A stretch of DNA of 11,207 bases from Treponema sp. (lineage in GTDB: Bacteria > Spirochaetota > Spirochaetia > Treponematales > Breznakiellaceae), in assembly GCA_031256115.1 (NCBI GenBank), contig JAIRRF010000028.1:1-11207 (forward strand). Direction: 5' to 3'. How positions within the stretch are numbered: the stretch's first letter is position 1; each line of letters begins with the position of its first letter. A program made the position numbers and the translations under genes. Below, in pieces: positions 1-6,244 of this stretch. The notes below the pieces were generated by a model. The model was not told the DNA's origin and ran no database searches. It saw only the letters and a program-made list of their open reading frames with translations.

Positions 1-31
1 TTTAATTATCTATATATAAAAAGTACTCATT

Positions 32-59
32 TTGGGGGTAATGGTCAAGTTCCTATAGT
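32..59 (+). promoter_or_regulatory. Weak candidate promoter ahead of the DUF2156 gene
   Basis: A TTGGGG (32-37) and a TATAGT (54-59) are spaced 16 nt apart, a poor-to-fair match to a sigma-70 promoter. It lies in an AT-rich 106-nt leader. A short inverted repeat, TAGTGC (56-61) with GCACTA (75-80), sits at the expected transcription start. The leader's AT content makes chance matches likely. The start of the upstream intergenic region is outside the window. Confidence 0.25.
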
Positions 60-106
60 GCATAACTTACTATAGCACTAACAATTTGCCCGGCATATAC
101 TGAACT

Positions 107-1012
107 GTGTGTCCCTTAATTCCTGAATTTCCTGACTTTGTACCTATCAGTTATGAGTTACGGACGGAAATGCACCCACAGCTTCCCATGACCGTAGACG
201 GAGTTTCGGAGTACACTTTTGCCAACCTTTATCTGTTCAGAAGGCGTTACCGCTACAGGGTATCCAGGATACAGGACAAGACCTTTATCATTTCCGGGAT
301 TCAGCCGCCGCCCAAAGACTTGTCTCAGCGGGAAAGAACTTTTTTTTATACACCCTGCGCTGTTCCGGGCCGGGGTATTTTACAGGAATTATTCAAAACC
401 CACGATTATTGGAAGGGGATTTCCGATTCTCTTCTGACTCCTAATCGGGATCGTCTGGAAGAGTGGGGGTTAATATTTGACGAAGACCGGGATAATTTTG
501 ATTATTTATATTTACGGAACGATCTGGCAGATCTGCCGGGAAAGAAGTATCATAAAAAACGCAATTTAGTAAGCCAGTTCCATAATAACTATGCTTCCTG
601 GGAAGCAAGGCCCCTGACGGCAGAACTGGTTCCCGTTGCCCTGGAAATTCTGGAAAAATGGCGGGAACAGAAAGGATTTGACGGCGATTTTCTTGCGGCC
701 ACCGAAGCGCTCCGGCAATTCGAGGGTCTTTTTCTTCAGGGAATGGTTTATTGGGTGAATGAAAAACCCGCCGCTTGGTGCCTTGGAGAACGCCTTGCCC
801 GGGGCCGGATGTTTGCCGTACATTTCGAAAAAGCCCTGGAAGAATTCAAAGGAATCTATCAGTTTGTAAACCAGCACTATGCGGGTTCCCTCCCCAATTA
901 TTATGTCCATATAAACCGGGAACAGGATTTAGGGGACCAGGGACTCAGACAGGCCAAGATGACTTATAGGCCATGCGGTTTTGTCCGGAAGTTTACAGGC
1001 CATTGGGATTAA
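107..1012 (+). CDS. DUF2156 / phosphatidylglycerol lysyltransferase C-terminal-like domain protein
   Basis: This 301-residue protein resembles the DUF2156 family, which has the GNAT-like fold of the catalytic C-terminal half of MprF (aminoacyl-phosphatidylglycerol synthase). Supporting signatures are the segment around residues 133-155 (YLYLRNDLADLPGKKYHKKR) and the C-terminal INREQDLG...GLRQAKMTYRP block (269-289). Both are typical of stand-alone DUF2156 proteins. No transmembrane flippase half is present, so it is a soluble domain-only protein and its acceptor substrate is unknown. The start is GTG at 107; an in-frame TGA at 101 blocks any further extension. No convincing Shine-Dalgarno precedes it. 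The next ATG (codon 22) would cut into sequence that looks conserved. It leads a three-gene + strand run, ending 37 nt before the PepT-like gene. The family call is fairly sure; the function is not. Confidence 0.8.
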   Translation: MCPLIPEFPDFVPISYELRTEMHPQLPMTVDGVSEYTFANLYLFRRRYRYRVSRIQDKTFIISGIQPPPKDLSQRERTFFYTPCAVPGRGILQELFKTHDYWKGISDSLLTPNRDRLEEWGLIFDEDRDNFDYLYLRNDLADLPGKKYHKKRNLVSQFHNNYASWEARPLTAELVPVALEILEKWREQKGFDGDFLAATEALRQFEGLFLQGMVYWVNEKPAAWCLGERLARGRMFAVHFEKALEEFKGIYQFVNQHYAGSLPNYYVHINREQDLGDQGLRQAKMTYRPCGFVRKFTGHWD

Positions 1013-1049
1013 ACCCAAAATGTTTCTCTAAGGAGTTAAGTGCAAGTAT

Positions 1050-2225
1050 ATGGAAAACTTTTCTGAGCTTATTATCCCCCGCTTTCTCCGCTATGTGCGA
1101 ATCTGTACCACCAGTGACAGGCGTAATGCGGAGACCCCTTCGAGCGAGGGCCAATGGGAGCTGGCCCGGCTCTTGGCAGAGGAACTTAAGGTGCTGGGCA
1201 TTGTGGATGCGGAGATCACCGATCATTGCTATGTGCTGGCTAAAATTCCGGCCTCCCCCGGTTTTCAAGATAAACCCACCATAGGATTTATGGCCCATCT
1301 TGACACGTCTCAGGATGCAAGCGGCATAAATATAAAACCCATAACAGAAAAAAACGATGCCGGAGATACGATTATCCGCAGCGATGGAACCACCCTTCTG
1401 GGGGCTGACGATAAGGCGGGGATTGCAGAGATAATTGGCGCCGCCGAATATCTTCTGTCTCACCCGGAAATCAACCACGGCCCGGTGTTGATTATTTTTT
1501 CTCCCGATGAAGAAACCGGTAAGGGGCTTCCATTTTTTCCCATGGATCGAATCAAAGCTTTGACCGGCGGCCTAAGCGCCTGCTATACCCTGGACGGGGG
1601 CCCCCTGGGGGAATTGGAAACAGAATGTTTTAACGCCATCGAAGCCAAAGTATCTTTTACCGGCAGGGTAATTCACCTGGGAACTGCCCGGGGTAAGTTG
1701 GCAAATGCCTGCCTTATGGCTGCCGCCTTTGCTGTTATGCTTCCCCGGACTGAGAGTCCGGAAGCCACCGATGGCTATTACGGCTATTACTGCCCCACGG
1801 AGATTTCCGGAAATTTACAGCAGGCCGAATTGGAAGTATTTATCCGGGATTTTGATTTAGGTCGGGTAAAAGAACGGGCTGCCGTCCTGGAGACCTTTGC
1901 ACGGGCGGTGGAAACCCAATTTCCCGGCGGTAAGGTACAGGTGGAATGGAAAATTCAATACCTGAATATGAAGGAAAAAATAGACAGCCATCCGGAAGTC
2001 CTGGCAAAATTGGAAGAAGCAGCCCGCCGGACAGGGGTGGAATTCTACCTTAAACCAATCCGGGGGGGAACAGACGGTTCCCGCCTTACGGAGTTGGGAA
2101 TTCCTACTCCCAATATTTTTATCGGTGGTCGTGATTTTCACAGCCTTTCAGAATGGGTCTCTGTTTCGGATATGGAAACAGCCTGCCGCCTGGTGGTAGA
2201 ACTTGTACGGGTTTGGGGCGCATGA
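1050..2225 (+). CDS. pepT: Peptidase T-like M20 metallopeptidase (tripeptide aminopeptidase)
   Basis: A 391-residue M20B-type di-zinc peptidase, close to the roughly 408 residues of enterobacterial PepT, expected to remove N-terminal residues from tripeptides in the cytoplasm. By alignment from memory with Salmonella PepT, the metal and catalytic residues are all present: H83-x-D85 (AHLDTSQDASG), D120 in LLGADDKAG, E154/E155 in SPDEETGKG, D182 in TLDGGPLGE, and H364 in GGRDFHS. The dimerisation-domain HPG motif reads IHLG (H209), so the substrate-side His is kept but the Pro is replaced. The substrate-binding stretch KPIRGGTDGSRL is well conserved. AGGAG at 1031-1035 is the only ribosome site; it lies 14 nt from the ATG, unusually far, and there is no better in-frame start. 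The next gene starts 12 nt downstream, so the two are probably co-transcribed. Confidence 0.88.
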   Translation: MENFSELIIPRFLRYVRICTTSDRRNAETPSSEGQWELARLLAEELKVLGIVDAEITDHCYVLAKIPASPGFQDKPTIGFMAHLDTSQDASGINIKPITEKNDAGDTIIRSDGTTLLGADDKAGIAEIIGAAEYLLSHPEINHGPVLIIFSPDEETGKGLPFFPMDRIKALTGGLSACYTLDGGPLGELETECFNAIEAKVSFTGRVIHLGTARGKLANACLMAAAFAVMLPRTESPEATDGYYGYYCPTEISGNLQQAELEVFIRDFDLGRVKERAAVLETFARAVETQFPGGKVQVEWKIQYLNMKEKIDSHPEVLAKLEEAARRTGVEFYLKPIRGGTDGSRLTELGIPTPNIFIGGRDFHSLSEWVSVSDMETACRLVVELVRVWGA

Positions 2226-2237
2226 TATAATAAGCAC

Positions 2238-3122
2238 ATGGAAACCATTACCAGTGCGTTTAAAGACATCATCAAAGAAGCGGTTATGCGGTCAAAAGCC
2301 GTAACCAAGATAACCGAAGATAATGTATACCAGCAGGGAAACGCCGAAATCCGTCCCTTGTTGGATAAAATAGTTGAAACCCTGGTTCTTCCCGGTTCGG
2401 GGATTAGCGGTATGGAAAATATCCGGGAACTGTACCGCCTTTTGAAAGAAGGTCGATCCTGCCTGCTCCTCCTGGAACATTACAGCAACCTGGACTATTC
2501 TCTTTTTGATTGTTTTCTTCGCAAGGAGGAAGGAGGAGAACCAATAGCGGAGTCTCTGGTTGCAATTGCGGGGAAGAAACTAACCGAAGACAATCCCGTG
2601 GTATCCGCCTTTACCAGCGCCTATACCCGGATTGTGATATATCCCAGCCGGTCTTTACAGGGGCTGGACCCGGAGAAAGACAAGGAAGAGATACAACGCA
2701 GTGCGATGATTAACAATGCTGCCACCAGAACCTTGATCCGGGTTAAGGAAAATGGCGGATTGGTGCTGGTTTTTCCGTCCGGCACCCGTTACCGTCCGGG
2801 AGATCCATCAACCAAACGGGGTGTCAGAGAAATTGATTCTTACATCCGGCTCTTTGATTATATGTGTCCTGTGGCGGTTAACGGCGAATGTCTTCATGTT
2901 CAGCATGGGGATATGATGGGAGATTCGGTAAGCCAGGATTTGGTCCGTCTTACGGCAGCACCAATAATGAGTTGTTCAACATTCAGAGACGAAGTCCGTG
3001 CCAAGGCAGAAGAGGCAGGAATAGAGGATAAAAAGCAAGCTGTGGCGGATGCCGTCATGGAATTACTTGAAAACCTTCACAATGCCGCCGAACCGGAACG
3101 GCAAAAACTAATGAACAAATGA
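2238..3122 (+). CDS. PlsC/GPAT-type HX4D acyltransferase
   Basis: A 294-residue protein with the acyltransferase motifs of the PlsC superfamily. Motif I is H81-YSNL-D86 (HX4D, the catalytic pair). A TRIVIYPS segment at about 130-137 takes the place of motif II. A motif-III-like FPSGTRYRPG spans 179-188, in which Ser replaces the Glu of the usual FPEGTR. The family moves an acyl chain onto G3P or lysophosphatidate in phospholipid synthesis. The FPSG form is reminiscent of plastid-type G3P acyltransferases, so G3P is as plausible an acceptor as lysophosphatidate. I see no obvious transmembrane helix; the protein looks soluble or peripheral. It starts 12 nt after pepT and lacks a clear Shine-Dalgarno, which suggests translational coupling. 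It is last in the + strand run and converges on dhaM. Superfamily is sure, substrate is not. Confidence 0.8.
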   Translation: METITSAFKDIIKEAVMRSKAVTKITEDNVYQQGNAEIRPLLDKIVETLVLPGSGISGMENIRELYRLLKEGRSCLLLLEHYSNLDYSLFDCFLRKEEGGEPIAESLVAIAGKKLTEDNPVVSAFTSAYTRIVIYPSRSLQGLDPEKDKEEIQRSAMINNAATRTLIRVKENGGLVLVFPSGTRYRPGDPSTKRGVREIDSYIRLFDYMCPVAVNGECLHVQHGDMMGDSVSQDLVRLTAAPIMSCSTFRDEVRAKAEEAGIEDKKQAVADAVMELLENLHNAAEPERQKLMNK

Positions 3123-3150
3123 AAAAAAAAGAGGCCCCGAAGGGCCCCCT
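3122..3150 (-). terminator. Intrinsic terminator of the glp-dha block
   Basis: Read on the - strand, a GC-rich stem (GGGGGCCC against GGGCCTCT, extended by an A-U pair, about 9 bp with two G-U) is capped by a C-UUCG-G tetraloop. It is followed directly by a pyrimidine/U run of nine T (plus-strand A at 3122-3130). This is a textbook rho-independent terminator placed about 50 nt past the dhaM stop. The plus-strand reading lacks the T run, so it serves mainly the dha side. The A-run begins at the last base of the acyltransferase stop codon. Confidence 0.9.
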
Positions 3151-3166
3151 GGCCGAAAAACTGCAA

Positions 3167-3201
3167 GCCATTTTCAACACTAATCGAGTGTTGAAAATGG
3201 C
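3167..3201. terminator. Perfect 15-bp hairpin between convergent genes
   Basis: Arms at 3167-3181 and 3187-3201 (GCCATTTTCAACACT and its exact complement) enclose a 5-nt AATCG loop. The right arm ends at the base next to the dhaM stop codon (3202-3204). T-runs lie a few bases away on both strands (TTTTT at about 3211-3215 on +, and TTTTT six nt beyond the stem on -). It may act as a bidirectional terminator or an mRNA 3'-end stabiliser. The structure is certain from sequence; the role is inferred. Confidence 0.65.
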
Positions 3202-3591
3202 TCAGTCACTTTTTGGCAAAAGAAATTCCTGCAATTGATCCAGAGTTTCCTGGGCGCTTTGACCGGCGGCTATAGCTATGGCTGCAATCAAAGCCCCTTC
3301 CACAAGGGCCGCATCGCACAGGTAAACCCGTTCCAGTAATTCACTATCCAGAGCTTCCCTGGCCATCTGCCCGGTTAACCGGGCAGAGCCAAGGTCCGCC
3401 AGAACTATCACTTCGCCCTGTTTGGCAGCATCTTCCATTACGGCAAAAGTTTTGTCATAATCAGCGCCAAGGGTACCTGCTTTAGTGCCCCCCACGGTTA
3501 TGATATTTGCTTCGCCGCCCATCTCAAGGGCAAGATCTTTAGCCCCTTCGACAATCTTTGGACTATGTGAAATTAGCAGTAATGAAACCAC
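3202..3591 (-). CDS. dhaM: PTS-dependent dihydroxyacetone kinase, phosphotransferase subunit DhaM (single EIIA domain)
   Basis: A 129-residue EIIA-mannose-like protein that hands PTS phosphate to the ADP held by DhaL. The phosphorylated histidine is H9 in LLLISHSP, the same position as in E. coli DhaM. The GGTKAGTLGADYDK stretch and the ADLGSARL stretch are family hallmarks. Unlike E. coli DhaM (about 470 residues, with added HPr and EI-like domains), this one is only the EIIA domain, as in Gram-positive organisms. It must therefore draw phosphate from general HPr/EI encoded elsewhere. The start is GTG (3589-3591), supported by GGAG five nt upstream. It begins 13 nt after dhaL and is the last gene before the terminator at 3122-3150. 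Identification is firm. Confidence 0.93.
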   Translation of the reverse strand: MVSLLLISHSPKIVEGAKDLALEMGGEANIITVGGTKAGTLGADYDKTFAVMEDAAKQGEVIVLADLGSARLTGQMAREALDSELLERVYLCDAALVEGALIAAIAIAAGQSAQETLDQLQEFLLPKSD

Positions 3592-3604
3592 GTTAGCTCC
3601 GATT

Positions 3605-4234
3605 CTATGCCAGGGCTTTGTTGATTATGGAGATCATCAGATAACTTGATGTGGCGCCCGGGTCAATATGGCCGATGCTGCGTTCTCCAAGATAAGAAGC
3701 TCGTCCCTTTTTTGCAAGGATGTCTTTGGTCTTTTCCATACAGGATGCGGCAATTTTTTCCGCATTGGCGAAAGCCTCCTTGCCGGAAAGTCCCGCGGCA
3801 CTGTCCTTTTCCAAAGACTCCAGGGCCGGAAGAAGTACGTCAATCATGGTTTTATCGCCCAGTTCGGCTTTACCCCGGGCCTGAACGCCCAGAATTCCTT
3901 CTTTAAAGATGGGTACAAAACCTGCCAGGTCGATTTCTGTAAGACCCTTTGCCAAACCAGCGGCTTTCAGGAATAGGCTGCCGTACAACGGGCCCGAGGC
4001 ACCGCCCACATTGGAGATAAGAGCCATGGCGGTTGTTTTTAAAACATCGCCAATATCGGCGCCGGGAGCTTCTTTTAGTTTTTGCATCACCACTTCAAAG
4101 CCCCGGGCCATATTAAACCCATGATCGCCGTCCCCTATGGCCTGATCGAGATCGCTTAAATACTGTTTCTTTTCTTCGATCATCCCGGCTATATCGCCAA
4201 TAATGGAACGAACCTTATCAATATTTATGCTCAT
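3605..4234 (-). CDS. dhaL: Dihydroxyacetone kinase ADP-binding subunit DhaL
   Basis: A 209-residue DhaL, the normal size (about 210). It holds ADP as a tightly bound cofactor, rephosphorylated by DhaM, and passes the gamma-phosphate to DHA on DhaK. The Mg-nucleotide motif is complete: D30-x4-D35-x-D37-H38 in DQAIGDGDHGFNM. The C-terminal GRASYLGERSIGHIDPGA block is also typical. Its ATG overlaps the dhaK stop by one base (TAATG), a sign of translational coupling and matched subunit levels. Lacking a second fused domain, it belongs to the PTS-type, not the ATP-type, DHA kinase system. Very confident. Confidence 0.95.
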   Translation of the reverse strand: MSINIDKVRSIIGDIAGMIEEKKQYLSDLDQAIGDGDHGFNMARGFEVVMQKLKEAPGADIGDVLKTTAMALISNVGGASGPLYGSLFLKAAGLAKGLTEIDLAGFVPIFKEGILGVQARGKAELGDKTMIDVLLPALESLEKDSAAGLSGKEAFANAEKIAASCMEKTKDILAKKGRASYLGERSIGHIDPGATSSYLMISIINKALA

Positions 4235-5247
4235 TAGCCGAAGGTCCTCCAGGCAATAGTGTTTGCCTTAGCGTCATAAAACTTTTTCAGTTCCGCATCA
4301 AGTTTAAGCACCGAAACGGAGAAGCCTGCCATTTCTATGGCTGTCATGTAGTTGCCTACGTCGGTTGAATAGATTTTTATGCCCTTTTTGGTAAGAATAT
4401 CGTTTACCTTATGGCTGACGATGAACTGCTCCATTAAGGGAGTGGCGCCCAGCCCGTTAACAAGGACGACTACTTCCTCTCCCGAATTGATGGGATTATC
4501 CTTTAATATATAATCCACCAGGATATGTTCAACCAGTTCGTTTGCTGATTTGATCTTGCCCTTGGTGACACCGGGCTCGCCGTGTATACCAAGACCGATT
4601 TCAATCTCGTCTGCGCCGAGCTCAAAACCGGGTTTTCCCGCTGCGGGAACGGTGCAGGGAGTAAGTGCTATGCCCATGGATCGTACATTGGCAATAACCT
4701 TTTCGCCGACTTTCTGTACACCGTCAAGATCAAGGCCCGCTTCTGCTGCGGCCCCGGCAATTTTGTGAATCAGAACTGTTCCGGCAATGCCCCGACGGCC
4801 AACAGTCCAGGTACTGTTCATAACTGCCACGTCATCATTGACAATGACTTTTGCAACTTTTATGCCTTCCGCTTCCGCCATTTCCCCGGCCATTTCGAAG
4901 TTCATTACGTCGCCGGTATAGTTTTTAATTACCATCAAAACGCCTTTATCTGTTTTTACCGCTTTAATGGCTTCGAACACCGGTTCCGGACTGGGAGATG
5001 TGAATACCGCACCGCAGACAGCAGCGTCAAGCATACCTTCACCTACAAAACCCGCATGGGAAGGCTCATGGCCCGAGCCTCCGCCTGAAATCAAGGCAAC
5101 TTTTCCTGTTTTTGGCTTACTGCGGACAACAACAGCCTGACCGGCTTCGGCAATAGAAATTCGCTTTACATAATCGGGATAAGCCAGGGTTAAACCGGCT
5201 ACCATTTCGTCAACAATATTATTAGGATCGTTGATTACCTTTTTCAT
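4234..5247 (-). CDS. dhaK: Dihydroxyacetone kinase DHA-binding subunit DhaK
   Basis: A 337-residue DhaK that binds dihydroxyacetone covalently as a hemiaminal and has it phosphorylated to DHAP by DhaL-ATP. Key residues are seen at the expected places: H222 in GLGIHGEPG (covalent substrate His, H218 in E. coli), H60 in GGGSGHEPSHAG and D113 in NYTGDVMNF (E. coli H56/D109). Length and full-length similarity are normal. AAGGAG lies 8 nt before the ATG. It follows glpF after a 210-nt gap that holds two large palindromes and a candidate promoter, so dhaKLM may be transcribed apart from, or in addition to, the glp genes. DHA must come from outside or from an enzyme not encoded here, because no glycerol dehydrogenase is present. 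Confidence 0.96.
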   Translation of the reverse strand: MKKVINDPNNIVDEMVAGLTLAYPDYVKRISIAEAGQAVVVRSKPKTGKVALISGGGSGHEPSHAGFVGEGMLDAAVCGAVFTSPSPEPVFEAIKAVKTDKGVLMVIKNYTGDVMNFEMAGEMAEAEGIKVAKVIVNDDVAVMNSTWTVGRRGIAGTVLIHKIAGAAAEAGLDLDGVQKVGEKVIANVRSMGIALTPCTVPAAGKPGFELGADEIEIGLGIHGEPGVTKGKIKSANELVEHILVDYILKDNPINSGEEVVVLVNGLGATPLMEQFIVSHKVNDILTKKGIKIYSTDVGNYMTAIEMAGFSVSVLKLDAELKKFYDAKANTIAWRTFG

Positions 5248-5323
5248 TAATATTACTCCTTCGCCATTTCTAAAACTTCGAACTTTCTTTCATTATTAGT
5301 TTTGAAAATAGCTTCCAAAAGAG

Positions 5324-5359
5324 ATTATAGTCAATTAATTTAATTAATTAATTGACTAT
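5324..5359 (-). promoter_or_regulatory. 33-bp AT-rich palindrome overlapping a candidate dhaK promoter
   Basis: Arms 5327-5340 (ATAGTCAATTAATT) and 5346-5359 are exact complements around a 5-nt TAATT centre. On the - strand a perfect TATAAT -10 hexamer lies at 5329-5324, sharing three bases with the palindrome edge. No good -35 sits at 17 nt for it. An alternative is TTGACT (5334-5329) followed 18 nt later by TATTTT. Either way the palindrome lies on or against a promoter about 75-110 nt ahead of dhaK, as expected for an operator. No U-run follows, so a terminator role is less likely. The regulator is unknown. Confidence 0.5.
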
Positions 5360-5373
5360 TTCCGATTGTAATT

Positions 5374-5415
5374 GTTTATCGTACAGGGAATTATGCAATT
5401 CCCTGTACGATAAAC
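5374..5415. repeat. 19-bp perfect inverted repeat downstream of glpF
   Basis: Arms 5374-5392 (GTTTATCGTACAGGGAATT) and 5397-5415 match perfectly around the 4-nt centre ATGC. It starts 42 nt beyond the glpF stop codon on the - strand. There is no U-run on either side, so it is not a standard intrinsic terminator. It could block 3' exonucleases to protect glpF mRNA, terminate weakly, or be a second operator site. The repeat itself is unambiguous; its role is inferred. Confidence 0.7.
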
Positions 5416-5457
5416 TAAATTAAAGGTGTATAGCAGTGGTTCGTGGTTAAATTAAAA

Positions 5458-6177
5458 TTAACCAAAAACTGCTACGCTTGCCAATGCTCCAAGGATAGCG
5501 CCGATTATCGGACCGCACACAGGAATCCATGCATAGTCCCAGCCTGAACCGCCTTTGCCTTTCATGGGGAGAATCGCATGCATAATGCGCGGACCCAAGT
5601 CACGGGCAGGGTTAATCGCATAGCCGGTGGTTCCACCAAGGGAGATACCGATGGTAAGGATGACCGCCCATACACGCCAGAGGCCAAGAGCTGCGAGTCC
5701 GCCGTCACCAGCCTGCGCTACGCCGGCCGTTAAGGTAAAGAGCAGCACAAAGGTTCCGATAATTTCACAGATAAGGTTCCGTCCGTTATTCCGGATTGCC
5801 GGGCCTGTGCTGAATACCGCAAGCTGGGCGCCGGGATCTTCAGTAGCATCGAAGTGATCCTTATGCATAACCCAGACAAGGAATGCGCCGGTCATGGCGC
5901 CCAGGAATTGAGCGACAATATATCCGGGAACTATTCCCCAATCAGCTATCCCCGCAGCGGCCAGAGCGATGGTAAGCGCCGGGTTAAAGTGAGCGCCGCT
6001 CATACCGGCAAACATAAGCGCCGGCACCAACACGGCTGTTGCCCATCCAACAGTAATAACAATCCACCCTGAACTGTTTCCCTTTGTGCCCTTCAAGACC
6101 ACGTTGGCTACGACACCGTCTCCCAACAGAATCAGAAAAGCAGTTCCCAGATACTCACCAAGGTATGCCATATCCAT
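5458..6177 (-). CDS. glpF: Glycerol facilitator (aquaglyceroporin) GlpF
   Basis: A 239-residue MIP-family channel, a little shorter than E. coli GlpF (281). Both half-helix pore motifs are present: NPA at 65-67 (GAHFNPALTIALA) and NPA at 189-191. The Asp directly after NPAR (NPARD, D193) and the following LGPRI are typical of the glycerol-conducting branch, not water-only aquaporins. Hydrophobic segments are spaced for six membrane helices. It lets glycerol diffuse across the inner membrane, where GlpK traps it. GGAG six nt upstream supports the ATG at 6177; a second ATG two codons later is possible. It lies downstream of the G3P-oxidising genes and upstream of dhaKLM, and is followed by the 19-bp palindrome. 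Confidence 0.95.
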   Translation of the reverse strand: MDMAYLGEYLGTAFLILLGDGVVANVVLKGTKGNSSGWIVITVGWATAVLVPALMFAGMSGAHFNPALTIALAAAGIADWGIVPGYIVAQFLGAMTGAFLVWVMHKDHFDATEDPGAQLAVFSTGPAIRNNGRNLICEIIGTFVLLFTLTAGVAQAGDGGLAALGLWRVWAVILTIGISLGGTTGYAINPARDLGPRIMHAILPMKGKGGSGWDYAWIPVCGPIIGAILGALASVAVFG

Positions 6178-6190
6178 AACCTTCTCCTTT

Positions 6191-6235
6191 GGATACTAAT
6201 GGTATCCCTCAAAATTTATTTACAGGCATAAGCCT
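6191..6235. repeat. Two small inverted repeats in the glpF leader
   Basis: The 67-nt gap between the oxidoreductase and glpF holds GGATAC/GTATCC (6191-6196 and 6202-6207, 5-nt centre), immediately next to the glpF ribosome site, and AGGC/GCCT (6224-6227 and 6232-6235, centre ATAA). A - strand TATAAT overlaps the preceding stop codon (6249-6244). These are short and could be chance. A stem beside the ribosome site could affect glpF translation. Confidence 0.3.
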
Positions 6236-6244
6236 ATAAGCCAA

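Noticed and set aside
51..80. Repeated CTATAG words as a transposon end or attachment site
   Set aside because: The repeats are only six bases with imperfect flanks, in an AT-rich leader; no integrase or transposase is near.
993..1478. A 161-residue - strand open frame opposite the start of the PepT-like gene
   Set aside because: The opposite strand encodes intact PepT motifs, and this frame has no domain signal.
3122..3130. Run of nine A after the acyltransferase stop as a slippage site
   Set aside because: It lies outside the coding sequence and is explained as the U-run of the opposite-strand terminator.
4582..5088. A 168-residue open frame on the + strand inside dhaK
   Set aside because: It is antisense to a fully convincing DhaK, has no family resemblance and no ribosome site.
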